Origin: Sphingomonas taxi
GTDB lineage: Bacteria > Pseudomonadota > Alphaproteobacteria > Sphingomonadales > Sphingomonadaceae
Direction of reading: 5' to 3'
NCBI GenBank assembly: GCA_003243195.1
Contig: QFQI01000002.1
Span: 124,001 to 188,000, forward strand
Length of the DNA: 64,000 nucleotides
Positions 34,685 through 42,163 of the stretch are shown piece after piece. The notes beneath the pieces were generated by a model, which worked only from the letters and a program-made list of their open reading frames with translations, ran no database searches and had not been told where the DNA came from. Numbering within the stretch: the first letter of the stretch is position 1; every line of letters begins with the position of its first letter. The position numbers were made by a program, and so were the translations under genes.

Positions 34685-35452
34685 ATGGCCAGCGCGCCGC
34701 AACTTCCGCTTTTCTACAACGGCCTCGAACCGCTTTCCAGCGAGGTGCACGCCAACTACAAGGTGAGGCCGTCCGACGTCGCGCCGTTCCTGGTCAACCA
34801 GCATGCGATCCCCGTCACCGTCGAGGAATTCCCGCTGATCCAGCGGCACATGCCGATCGTCTTCTCGGCCGGCGACGACGCGATCCCGATCGCGCTGATG
34901 GGCCTGAACGAAGGCGTGAACGTGTTCATGACCGAGGAAGGCCGGCTGATCGACGAGAACGTCTACGTTCCCGCCTATGTGCGCCGCTATCCCTATATGC
35001 TGGCGCGGCTGCGCCCGGACGCGGACGAGCTGTCGCTGTGCTTCGACCCGACCTCGCCGACGATCGGCGATTTCGCGGAGGGCGACCCTCTGTTCACCAA
35101 CGGCCAGCCGTCGGAGCTGACGCAGAACATCCTCAAGTTCAATGAGAATTTCGAGCAGGCCGCCGCCCGCACCGCGCAATTCATGAAGGAGGTGCGCGAG
35201 CTCGACCTGTTGATGGAAGGCGAGGTGACCATCCAGCAGGACGGCGTGGAACAGCCGTTCATCTATCGCGGCTTCCAGATGATCGACGAGAAGAAGCTGG
35301 CCGACCTGCGCGGCGACCAGTTGCGCAAGATCTCGCAGTCCGGCCTGCTGCCGCTGCTGTATGCGCACCTCTTCTCGCTGGCGCTGATGCGCGACATCTT
35401 CGCGCGCCAGGTGAAGCTCGGCCGCATGCCGCAGCCGCAATTGACGGTGTGA
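34685..35452 (+). CDS. SapC family protein
   Basis: A 255-aa cytoplasmic protein of the SapC family. It begins L-P-L-F-Y-N-G-L-E-P-L-S near residue 7, and V-P-A-Y-V-R-R-Y-P-Y near 97 and a V-R-E-L-D-L-L family block near 177 are present. SapC was named in an S-layer operon of Campylobacter, but its molecular role is unclear and it is widespread in proteobacteria without S-layers. It has a short separate upstream region and is followed 22 bases later by a cytochrome b561 gene, which may be cotranscribed. No signal peptide is seen. Confidence 0.85.
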   Translation: MASAPQLPLFYNGLEPLSSEVHANYKVRPSDVAPFLVNQHAIPVTVEEFPLIQRHMPIVFSAGDDAIPIALMGLNEGVNVFMTEEGRLIDENVYVPAYVRRYPYMLARLRPDADELSLCFDPTSPTIGDFAEGDPLFTNGQPSELTQNILKFNENFEQAAARTAQFMKEVRELDLLMEGEVTIQQDGVEQPFIYRGFQMIDEKKLADLRGDQLRKISQSGLLPLLYAHLFSLALMRDIFARQVKLGRMPQPQLTV

Positions 35453-35474
35453 TCCGCGACTGAAAGGAACCGCG

Positions 35475-36023
35475 ATGGCGACCCGACTGCCGACCACGCA
35501 GCGCTATTCCAGCGTCGCCATCGCCTTCCACTGGACGATCGCGCTGCTGGTGATCGTCAACCTGATCGTCGGCATCGGGCACGAGGCGGTGCCGGCGCTG
35601 CGCGCGTGGATGCCGGGGCACAAGGCGATCGGCACCACCGTGCTGGTGCTGACGGTCGCGCGCGTCGCGTGGCGGCTGGCGCACCGCCCGCCGCCGCTGC
35701 CCGCCTTCATGCCCGCGTGGGAGCGTGGCGTGGCGCACGGCGTCCACTGGCTGCTCTACCTGCTGCTGCTGGCGATGCCGCTGTCGGGTTGGGCGATGGT
35801 GTCCGGTCCCGAGGGTCGCCGGCCGCTTAGCTGGTTCGGCGCGTTCGACATCCCGTACCTGCCGGTCGACGGCGCGACCGCGGGCGCCGGCGCGCAGGCG
35901 CACGGCCTGCTCGGCTGGCTGATGCTCGCGCTCGTCGTGCTGCATATCGCCGCTGCGCTGCGCCACCATGTGATCCTGCGCGATTCGACGCTGGCGCGGA
36001 TGGTGCCGTTCCTGGCGCGGTAA
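35475..36023 (+). CDS. Cytochrome b561
   Basis: A 182-aa four-helix membrane protein of the bacterial cytochrome b561 family. Haem-ligand histidines are visible in A-F-H-W-T (residue 18), in W-M-P-G-H-K-A near 48 of the second segment, in H-G-V-H-W-L-L-Y near 95 and in V-V-L-H-I-A near 155. These proteins move electrons between quinol and periplasmic or membrane acceptors. An AAAGGAA-type ribosome site sits just upstream of ATG 35475. It lies 22 bases after SapC and immediately before the small RNA promoter. Confidence 0.9.
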   Translation: MATRLPTTQRYSSVAIAFHWTIALLVIVNLIVGIGHEAVPALRAWMPGHKAIGTTVLVLTVARVAWRLAHRPPPLPAFMPAWERGVAHGVHWLLYLLLLAMPLSGWAMVSGPEGRRPLSWFGAFDIPYLPVDGATAGAGAQAHGLLGWLMLALVVLHIAAALRHHVILRDSTLARMVPFLAR

Positions 36024-36075
36024 GTGCGCGCCACACCGTTCGTCGCAACGCTACGGCAATTTGTGATCCTGGGGC

Positions 36076-36103
36076 TTGCAACCAAAATCCGCCTTTCTAA
36101 GTT
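36076..36103 (+). promoter_or_regulatory. Promoter of the small RNA
   Basis: TTGCAA (36076-36081) and TAAGTT (36098-36103) with 16 bases between. The arrangement matches the tRNA-Val promoter in this window (TTG-C type -35, TTA/TAA -10, 16-base spacer). The predicted transcription start near 36110 coincides with the first base pairs of hairpin 1. Confidence 0.6.
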
Positions 36104-36109
36104 ACTAGC

Positions 36110-36213
36110 ATACGGCGCTCGTGTCCCCCCTTTCGCGACGCCGTATGGACACGCTTCGGCGTGTCTCCTCCCTGAACCTAGGCCGCCACGTGGAAACGCG
36201 TGGCGGTTTTTTT
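36110..36213 (+). ncRNA. Three-hairpin small RNA with C-rich anti-Shine-Dalgarno segments
   Basis: About 104 nt with its own promoter and intrinsic terminator and no open frame. Hairpin 1 has a perfect 9-bp stem (36109-36117 with 36139-36147) and a 21-base loop containing six C in a row. Hairpin 2 has a perfect 7-bp stem (36148-36154 with 36159-36165) closed by a UUCG tetraloop. A single-stranded CUCCUCCCU (about 36165-36173) follows. Hairpin 3 is the terminator. C-rich loops and CCUCC linkers are the recognised targeting elements of several alphaproteobacterial trans-acting RNAs (for example the CCUCCUCCC-type RNAs of Rhodobacter), which bind Shine-Dalgarno sequences. Assignment to a particular Rfam family is not possible here. 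Confidence 0.75.
36183..36213 (+). terminator. Intrinsic terminator of the small RNA
   Basis: Stem CCGCCACG (36183-36190) with CGTGGCGG (36199-36206), 8-base loop, then seven T (36207-36213). This is the best Rho-independent terminator in the window. It ends four bases before the convergent pseudogene's stop codon. Confidence 0.88.
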
Positions 36214-36216
36214 GGG

Positions 36217-37052
36217 CTATTCGGCGGCCTGCGCCAGCGTGCCGGGCGGCGCCAGCGCCTCGTCGGCGAGCGCGTCGATGATCGCGCGCAGCAGCCGCGT
36301 CACCGCCGGGGCGCCGGGTCCGGGCGCGTCGAGGCGCCGGTCGAGGTACAGCGCGCGGTCGATCTCCAGTTGGATGGCGTGCACGCCGTCGTGCGGACGC
36401 CCGTGCCGCTCCAGGATGTGCCCCCCCGCATACGGCGTGTTCAGCGCATGGTGCAGCCCGCTCTCCGCCACTTCCGCCTCGACGCGCTGCACGAAGCGCC
36501 CGCCCGCCGCGCGACCGAAACGGTCGCCGATCACCAGCCGCGCGCGCCCCCCCGCGATCGGCGGCATCGAATGGACGTCGAGCAGCACCGCGCAGCCGAA
36601 GCGCGCCCGCGCCGCCGCCAGCAGGTCCGCCAGCATGTCGTGATACGGCCGGTGGTCGGCGACGATCCGCGCCTCCACCTCCGCCGCGCTCAGCCGACCG
36701 CGCCACAATTCGCCCGCCGAGGCGGTGCGGCGCGGCACCAGCCCGATGCCGGCGCGCACCTTGGCCGATGGCGCCGCGCTGCCGCACGCCCCTTCGTCGA
36801 GCAGCGGATCGCGCTCGTGCTCGGCGCGGTTCAGGTCGATCCAGGCGCGCGGCGCGGTCTGCAGCAGCAGCGTCTCCTCCCCGCGCGCGCCCAGCGCGAT
36901 CGCGTCGACGTGGCGGTCCTCCAGCGCGGCGAGGCTGGCGAGCGGCGCGCGCAGCGCAGATCGGATGGATAGTCGCGCCCGGCATGCGGCACCGACAGCA
37001 CCACCGGGCTTTCCGGCACGGGCGCGCCGATCAGGCGGAAGGAAGGGGTCAT
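36217..37052 (-). pseudogene. N-formylglutamate amidohydrolase, broken by a 1-base frameshift
   Basis: The enzyme would split N-formylglutamate to glutamate and formate in histidine degradation. The natural N-terminus (M-T-P-S-F-R-L-I-G-A-P-V, then V-L-S-V-P-H-A-G-R-D-Y-P) is encoded from ATG 37052 in one frame. The rest (L-R-A-P-L-A-S-L, E-D-R-H-V-D, I-D-L-N-R-A, L-L-D-V-H-S-M-P-P, N-T-P-Y-A-G-G) lies in another. The frames meet at about 36958-36970, and the total length of 836 bases is two more than a multiple of three, as expected for loss of one base. The catalytic-region motifs are otherwise intact. It could be a recent inactivation or a sequencing error in a GC-rich repeat. Confidence 0.8.
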
Positions 37053-37184
37053 TCCACCGCACCCTATGGAAACCGGCGCACCACCGCAACGTGTCGTCGC
37101 TGCCGGCGCGTTCACCATGTCCGCAGGTGGAAAAATCAACGTCATTCGGGCATATAGACGCCAGCACGGGAGCATTGTGACGCG

Positions 37185-37562
37185 ATGATACGGATTTTGC
37201 TGGCAGAGGATGATGAGGTGATGCGTGAGTATCTCACGCGTGCCCTCGAACGGTCCGGCTATGGCGTCACCGCGGTGGACCGCGGCACCGCGGCGCTGCC
37301 GCTGATCGAACGGGAGCGGTTCGACCTGCTGCTCACCGACATCGTCATGCCGGAGATGGACGGGATCGAGCTGGCGCAAAAGGCGCAGGAGATCGCCCCG
37401 GGGATGCGGGTGATGTTCATCACCGGCTTCGCGGCGGTGACGCTGAAGGCGGGCAACGCGATGCCGCACGCGCGGGTGCTGTCCAAGCCGTTCCACCTGC
37501 GCGACCTGGTGCTGGAGGTCGACCGGATCTTCGACACCGATTCCGCCAATGAGCTGATCTGA
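37185..37562 (+). CDS. cpdR: Single-domain response regulator CpdR
   Basis: A 125-aa stand-alone receiver domain. The acidic pair D9-D10, phosphoacceptor D52 in L-L-T-D-I-V-M-P-E-M-D-G, T80 and K101 are all present. The stretch V-M-F-I-T-G-F-A-A-V and L-S-K-P-F-H-L-R-D-L-V matches CpdR, the alphaproteobacterial regulator. In its unphosphorylated form CpdR directs ClpXP to the cell pole and primes degradation of CtrA and the phosphodiesterase PdeA in Caulobacter. It is followed by tRNA-Val, a common neighbour in this group. Because CpdR affects c-di-GMP through PdeA, it has a conceptual link to the PilZ protein, though nothing in the sequence shows it. Confidence 0.9.
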   Translation: MIRILLAEDDEVMREYLTRALERSGYGVTAVDRGTAALPLIERERFDLLLTDIVMPEMDGIELAQKAQEIAPGMRVMFITGFAAVTLKAGNAMPHARVLSKPFHLRDLVLEVDRIFDTDSANELI

Positions 37563-37571
37563 AAAAGCCGC

Positions 37572-37599
37572 TTGCGCGCCCCCGCCACAGCCGTTAGAG
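37572..37599 (+). promoter_or_regulatory. Promoter of tRNA-Val
   Basis: TTGCGC (37572-37577) and TTAGAG (37594-37599) with a 16-base spacer, about 15 bases before the mature tRNA. The -10 downstream GG (TTAGAGG) is typical of stable-RNA promoters in this lineage. Confidence 0.6.
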
Positions 37600-37614
37600 G
37601 CGCCACCCTACGGA

Positions 37615-37689
37615 GGGCGTGTAGCTCAGTGGTAGAGCACTGTGTTGACATCGCAGGGGTCGCAAGTTCAATCCTTGCCACGCCCACCA
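37615..37689 (+). tRNA. tRNA-Val (anticodon GAC)
   Basis: A 75-nt tRNA with encoded CCA. The acceptor arms GGGCGTG (37615-37621) and CACGCCC (37679-37685) pair over 7 bp, the discriminator is A, and CCA ends at 37689. The D-arm (AGCTCAGTGGTAGAGC), the anticodon loop reading TTGACAT with GAC, and the T-arm with TTCAATC are all recognisable. It reads GUC and GUU valine codons. A terminator hairpin follows at once. Confidence 0.95.
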
Positions 37690-37694
37690 TCGAA

Positions 37695-37727
37695 AACCCC
37701 GCTTTCTCGACGAGACGGCGGGGTTTT
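37695..37727 (+). terminator. Intrinsic terminator after tRNA-Val
   Basis: Stem AACCCCGC (37695-37702) with GCGGGGTT (37718-37725), a 15-base loop and a run of five T (37724-37728). It directly follows the tRNA. Confidence 0.85.
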
Positions 37728-38271
37728 TGTCGTCTGTGCCTCGGCAGGTGAAGCCGCGCGCGATGGCGTGATGCGCCGCCGGCCCGCGACGGCTCGCCGC
37801 CGCCGACGCCATGCGACGGGATGAGGAGCGGCCGCGCCGATCCTGATCTACGACGACGCGCTCAGGGGCCATGCGCACGGCGCGCGGTGCGGATCTGCAT
37901 CCTGCACGCGCCGCTGTTCCACGCCAGCATAAACCCCGAAACCGCACGATGCGCGTCCAGGGCGGGGACAGCGGTCGCGCCGGTGCAGCGTGGCGCGGTG
38001 CGGGACGCGAAGTGCGCGCGCGTCCCCGGTTTGCGGGGGCAATCCGCCTCGGCAACGATGACGATGACGATGACGACAATCCGCCGCGCCGCGCTCGTCA
38101 CGCACGGGCTGCTCCACAGGCCGCCGCCGGATGCGCCGCGCCTTGGCGCCACCTTGCGCTGACCCCCGCGCCGGCGCGCGGGCGATCCGCCGGCTGCCCG
38201 GCACGACGGTTTTTCGTGCGCGTGTCCCGCGCATGTTGACCCGCCGGCCGGGCTGATCGAAGGCGGTGGCG
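37728..38271. other. Non-coding stretch downstream of tRNA-Val
   Basis: About 540 bases without a gene I can support. Open frames on both strands have Arg/Ala/Pro-rich shadow composition. A short perfect ACGATG triplet repeat occurs at 38055-38072. There is no integrase, no repeat of the tRNA 3' end that I can find in the window, and no insertion-sequence signature. Confidence 0.5.
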
Positions 38272-39273
38272 ATGCGCTTCTTTTCCGACAACGCCGCCCC
38301 GGTCCATCCTTGTGTCCTGCGCGCCATCGCGCAGGCCGATACGCTCGACACCGCCTATGACGGCGATCGCTGGAGCAAGGCGCTCGACGCGCGCTTCTCG
38401 GCGCTGTTCGAGCGCGAGGTACGCGCCCTGTGGGTGCCCAGTGGCACCGCCGCCAATTGCCTGGCGCTCGCCGCGCTGTGCCCGCCGCATGGCGCAGTGC
38501 TGTGCCACCGCGAGGCGCATGTCCAGAACGATGAATGCGGCGCGCCCGAATTCTACACGCATGGCGCGAAACTGCTGCTGGCGGAGGGCGAGGGCGCGAA
38601 GCTGACGCCCGACAGCGCAACCGCCGTGCTCGACCGGCAGCGCTACGACGTGCACCAGCAGCGGCCGCACGCCCTGTCGATCACCAATGCCACCGAATAT
38701 GGCCGCGTCTACACCCCGGCCGAGGTCGCCGCGCTGGGGGCCATCGCGCAGGCGCGCGGGCTGGGCTTCCACATGGACGGCGCGCGCTTCGCCAATGCGG
38801 TGGTGTCGACCGGCGCGTCACCGGCCGACCTGACGTGGCGCGCGGGCGTGGACGTGCTCAGCTTCGGCTTCGTCAAGAACGGCGGGATGAACGCGGAGGC
38901 GCTGGTGTTCTTCCGCACCGATCTCGCCGAGGAGACGCTGTTCCGCCGCAAGCGCGCCGGACATCTGCTGTCCAAGGGCCGTTATCTCGCCGCGCAACTG
39001 CTCGCGATGCTGGAGGATGACGTGTGGCTGGACTGCGCGCGCGCCGCCAATGCCGGCGCGGCGCTGCTCGCGCAGGCGGCGGGCGCGCGGCTGATCCACC
39101 CGGTCGAGGCCAATGAGGTGTTCCTGCGCGTGACCGCTGCGGAAGCCGCGTCGTTGCGGGCCGCCGGGTTCGACTTCTACGACTGGGGCGCGGGCGAGGC
39201 GCGGCTGGTGGTAAGCTGGAACCAGCGCGCCGAGGACATCCGTCCGCTCGCCGACGCCATCTCGCGCCTGTGA
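38272..39273 (+). CDS. Threonine aldolase family PLP enzyme
   Basis: A 333-aa fold-type I PLP enzyme of the low-specificity L-threonine aldolase (beta-eliminating lyase) family, which splits threonine or allo-threonine to glycine and acetaldehyde. F-F-S-D-N-A-A-P-V-H-P near residue 4, V-P-S-G-T-A-A-N near 58, H-M-D-G-A-R-F-A-N near 164 (Asp/Arg contacting PLP), and the internal-aldimine Lys in F-V-K-N-G-G-M near 202. The family usually has a G-x-x-K-N-G pattern, which fits. ATG 38272 is preferred to GTG 38266. Its stop overlaps the start of the EamA gene, so the two may be an operon for amino-acid turnover and efflux. Confidence 0.88.
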   Translation: MRFFSDNAAPVHPCVLRAIAQADTLDTAYDGDRWSKALDARFSALFEREVRALWVPSGTAANCLALAALCPPHGAVLCHREAHVQNDECGAPEFYTHGAKLLLAEGEGAKLTPDSATAVLDRQRYDVHQQRPHALSITNATEYGRVYTPAEVAALGAIAQARGLGFHMDGARFANAVVSTGASPADLTWRAGVDVLSFGFVKNGGMNAEALVFFRTDLAEETLFRRKRAGHLLSKGRYLAAQLLAMLEDDVWLDCARAANAGAALLAQAAGARLIHPVEANEVFLRVTAAEAASLRAAGFDFYDWGAGEARLVVSWNQRAEDIRPLADAISRL

Positions 39274-40202
39274 TGGCGCCGGCCGACCCGCCCAACAGCA
39301 CGCGCGCCGCGGTGCTGGTGCCGTTCGCGCTGGTGGTGCTGATCTGGGGATCGACCTGGATCGTGATCCGCGACCAGTTGCACGGCGGCGCGGTCGCGGT
39401 GCCGGCGAGCTGGTCGGTCAGTTACCGCTTCCTCGTCGCGGGGCTGACGCTCGCCGCGGTCGCGGCATGGCGGCGCGAGCGGGTGACGCGCGATGCGGGC
39501 TTCTGGCGCTTCGCCGCGCTGCTCGGCGTGACGCAGTTCGTGATGAACTTCAACTTCGTCTACCGTGCGGAGGAGCATATCACCTCCGGTCTGGTGGCGG
39601 TGATCTTCGCGCTGCTGCTGATCCCCAACGCGCTGTTCGCGCGCGTCTTCCTGGGGCAGCGGCTCGGGCGGCAGTTGCTGATCGGATCGGGGATCGCGAT
39701 GGCCGGCGTGGCGCTGCTGTTCGTGCAGGAGGCGCGCAGCGATCCCGGCGGTCCGGCCGAATCGCTGACCGGGATCGCTTTCACCTTGTGCGCGATCCTG
39801 TCCGCCTCCACCGCCAACGTGATGCAGGCGACGCGGACCGCCGCGCGCTATCCGATGATCCCGATGCTCGCCACCGCGATGCTGATCGGCGCGGGGCTGG
39901 ACGCGGGCTGGGCGTGGATCACCACCGGGCCGCCGCTGTTCGACCCCCGCCCCGGCTATGTCGCGGGGGTGCTGTATCTGGGGGTGATCGCCTCCGCGCT
40001 GGCCTTCACCCTGTATTTCCGCATCATCCGCGCGATCGGACCGGCCAAGGCGGCCTATAACGGCGTGATCGTGCCGGTCATCGCGATGCTGCTGTCGACG
40101 ATCTTCGAGGGCTATCGCTGGACCGCGCTGGCCGCCGCCGGCGCGGTGCTGGCGGCGATCGGGCTGGTCACGGCGCTCAAGGCGCGCAGGCCGGCGCGAT
40201 AG
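39273..40202 (+). CDS. EamA/DMT family transporter
   Basis: A 309-aa transporter of the drug/metabolite superfamily with ten hydrophobic segments arranged as two five-helix EamA repeats. The first repeat has L-I-W-G-S-T-W near residue 22, the second T-A-A-R-Y-P-M-I-P and a terminal helix ending A-I-G-L-V-T-A-L-K. Members export amino acids or their derivatives, and coupling to threonine aldolase upstream is compatible with that. The last 91 bases overlap the 3' end of the convergent SDR gene, in another frame. Confidence 0.88.
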   Translation: MAPADPPNSTRAAVLVPFALVVLIWGSTWIVIRDQLHGGAVAVPASWSVSYRFLVAGLTLAAVAAWRRERVTRDAGFWRFAALLGVTQFVMNFNFVYRAEEHITSGLVAVIFALLLIPNALFARVFLGQRLGRQLLIGSGIAMAGVALLFVQEARSDPGGPAESLTGIAFTLCAILSASTANVMQATRTAARYPMIPMLATAMLIGAGLDAGWAWITTGPPLFDPRPGYVAGVLYLGVIASALAFTLYFRIIRAIGPAKAAYNGVIVPVIAMLLSTIFEGYRWTALAAAGAVLAAIGLVTALKARRPAR

Positions 40203-40933
40203 TCGGGGTAGCGCGGGTGCCAGCCGAGCACCCGCTTCGCCTTGCCGTTCGCCACGCGGCGGTTTTCGGCATGGAAAGCGCGCGCCGCCGCGCCAAGCGT
40301 CTCCAGCGCGACCACCGGCGGCGGCGGCAGCCCGAGCAGCGCGGCGGCATGCGCGACCACCTCGTCCTGCGGCGCGGGGCGATCGTCGGACAGGTTGTAG
40401 GCGCCGGGCGGCGCGGCGAAGCCCGCCACCACGCCGGAGGCGATATCGGCGACGTGCACGCGGCTGAACACCTGTCCCGCGATCCCGGTGCGATGCGCCT
40501 GCCCCGCCGCGACCCGCTCCAGCGGCGAGCGGCCTGGACCATAGATGCCGGGGAGCCGAAACACGCGCGCGCCGCATGCCAGCCACGCTGCGTCGGCGGC
40601 GTTACGCGCCGGCCGGCGTCCGCGATCGGCCGGTGCATGCTCGTCCACCCATGCGCCGCCGGTGTCGCCATAGACGCCGGTGGAGGAAAGATAACCGAGC
40701 CACCGCCCCGCCAAGGCGTCGCGATAATGACGCAGCACCGCATCGCCATCGTCATCGGGTGGCACGGAGGAGAGGACGTGCGTGCTCGCGGCCAGCCCGG
40801 CGCGCACCTGCGCGGCGTCGTCGAAGCGGATCGTCCCCGCCCGCCCGTCGCGCGTGGTGGCGAGCAGCGGCGCCCCCGCCGCCTCCGCGACGGCGCGCGC
40901 GGCATAGCCGAGCCCGAAGATGAACAATCGCAT
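40112..40933 (-). CDS. NAD(P)-dependent epimerase/SDR-family protein (YeeZ-like)
   Basis: A 273-aa extended SDR-like protein. The N-terminal dinucleotide motif is F-I-F-G-L-G-Y-A-A-R (G-x-G-x-x-A), S-S-T-G-V-Y-G-D near residue 88 is the usual active-site strand, and I-Y-G-P-G-R-S-P-L near 133 is typical of the YeeZ/NAD-epimerase group. The substrate is unknown. The catalytic Tyr/Lys pair of true epimerases is not clearly present. It runs against the EamA gene and its 3' end reaches 91 bases into it. The start is the second ATG (40933); the frame opens one codon earlier. Confidence 0.8.
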   Translation of the reverse strand: MRLFIFGLGYAARAVAEAAGAPLLATTRDGRAGTIRFDDAAQVRAGLAASTHVLSSVPPDDDGDAVLRHYRDALAGRWLGYLSSTGVYGDTGGAWVDEHAPADRGRRPARNAADAAWLACGARVFRLPGIYGPGRSPLERVAAGQAHRTGIAGQVFSRVHVADIASGVVAGFAAPPGAYNLSDDRPAPQDEVVAHAAALLGLPPPPVVALETLGAAARAFHAENRRVANGKAKRVLGWHPRYPDYRAGLRALSAVTSPIAASTAPAAASAVQR

Positions 40934-41182
40934 CACGTTTCCCCTTCCGACCGTCCAGCAGAAGCGCCGGACCGGCCGGATGGTTCACGCCCGCCCTGCC
41001 AGGTCCGGCGGCACGGCATGGCAAGGGGCCGTCTGCCATGGCGCCGGGAGCGCATCTGGCGGGGCCGGCCGCCTCCAGACCGGCCCTTCCCACGTCGTCA
41101 TCCTCGATGGAAGCGCCGGGTGGGAAGCGGCCCGCCGCCGCCGCGTTCCCGCGCGTTTCCGGGCAGGCTTAAGCGACGACGC

Positions 41183-41914
41183 TCAGGCGAACCGCACCCG
41201 TGCGCTCACCCGGCGACGGCGCAGCGCCACCCCCGCAACCGCGAAGCCGGTCACCATCATCGCCCAGGTCGCCGGCTCCGGCACCGGCGCGCCAACGCGC
41301 GCGGTGATGCTGGTGAGCGACAGGTTGGCGTAGGTCGACGCCCCCGGGGCGCCGGTCGCGGGATCGCGGTTGGCGATCCGCGCCTGACCCTGCGCATTGT
41401 CGGCGGCGGTCAGGTCGATCGTGCCGTAGGAGGTGTAGTCGGCGCGGGTCAGCAGGTCGCGCAGGCTGTCGACGCTGACGTAGAACAAGGTGCTGTCCGA
41501 CGGCAGCAGCGCGACATCGGTGTCCTCCGACGAATAATACAGGCCATCGGTGCCGCCCGCGCCGGCATTGTTCACCGCGCGCGCCGATCCGCTCAGCTTG
41601 CCGCCGAAATTGTGGGTGCCGGCACCGATGGTCAGGGCGGCGGTCACCGGCGAAGCGGCGCCCATGCCGAACAGGTAGCTGAGGCTGGCGGTGTCGATCA
41701 TCGTGTTGCCCGGCTGCGGCGCGATCGTGAAGATCGCACTGAATGGCAGGCCCGCCAAGTTCGCGCCCGCGGCGCCGAACACGCCGCTCGGGTCGTAACC
41801 GTTCAGAACGTTGCCGGTCACCGTGATCGTCGCGGGCGCGGCGGCGGCGGGCGCCGCCAGGGCGACGGCGGCGAGAGCGCCGGCGGTCGCGAGGAAAGTC
41901 CTTACCATTTGCAT
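41183..41914 (-). CDS. PEPxxWA-CTERM sorting-domain protein
   Basis: A 243-aa secreted protein carrying a C-terminal exosortase tag. The signal peptide spans about residues 1-26 (ending A-P-A-A-A-A). The mature domain is Gly/Ser/Thr-rich and beta-sheet-like. The C-terminus has V-P-E-P-A-T-W-A-M-M, a hydrophobic helix and a run of four arginines, the PEPxxWA variant known in Sphingomonadaceae. Such proteins are processed by exosortase and linked to exopolysaccharide-producing strains. No exosortase is in this window. The start codon and ribosome site lie inside a hairpin (41911-41942). The gene is adjacent to the GH26-RTX gene on the same strand. Confidence 0.88.
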   Translation of the reverse strand: MQMVRTFLATAGALAAVALAAPAAAAPATITVTGNVLNGYDPSGVFGAAGANLAGLPFSAIFTIAPQPGNTMIDTASLSYLFGMGAASPVTAALTIGAGTHNFGGKLSGSARAVNNAGAGGTDGLYYSSEDTDVALLPSDSTLFYVSVDSLRDLLTRADYTSYGTIDLTAADNAQGQARIANRDPATGAPGASTYANLSLTSITARVGAPVPEPATWAMMVTGFAVAGVALRRRRVSARVRFA

Positions 41915-41942
41915 CGTCCCCTGTGATGAGGGACGGTGATGC
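41911..41942 (-). promoter_or_regulatory. Hairpin covering the start codon and RBS of the PEPxxWA gene
   Basis: In plus-strand coordinates GCAT (41911-41914) pairs with ATGC (41939-41942) and CGTCCC (41915-41920) with GGGACG (41930-41935), with a 3-base bulge (41936-41938) and a 9-base loop. On the mRNA this places the AUG and the AGGGGA ribosome site on one arm of the stem, so the site would be hidden when folded. A control role is inference. Confidence 0.55.
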
Positions 41943-42163
41943 GAAATAGCTATCCCACAGACAAGTCATGCTTTTCGCGGACGTGCCCGATCGCGGGACA
42001 GCCTATGGTTAACGCCGCCCCGCCCCGGAACCATCGCGCGGGGTGGGGGTTTTTGCCACCCCGCGCGTCCGGATCGCCCCGACACCCGACTTTCGCCAGG
42101 TGCCAGGCAGTCCCTCGGCGACTGTTCGGAAAATACGCCGGAAGCGCATTTCACGGCAGCGCC

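Noticed and set aside
38055..38072. ACGATG triplet repeat
   Set aside because: Only three copies in a non-coding stretch; too short to be meaningful alone.
37259..38079. Minus-strand open frames across the tRNA-Val gene, with sequences such as G-L-N-L-R-P-L-R-C-Q-H or V-A-R-I-E-L-A-T-P
   Set aside because: These are the well-known false proteins read from the antisense of a tRNA gene. The flanking parts have shadow composition.
37615..38271. Possible integrative-element attachment site at the tRNA-Val 3' end
   Set aside because: No integrase, no second copy of the tRNA end and no foreign composition are seen in the window.
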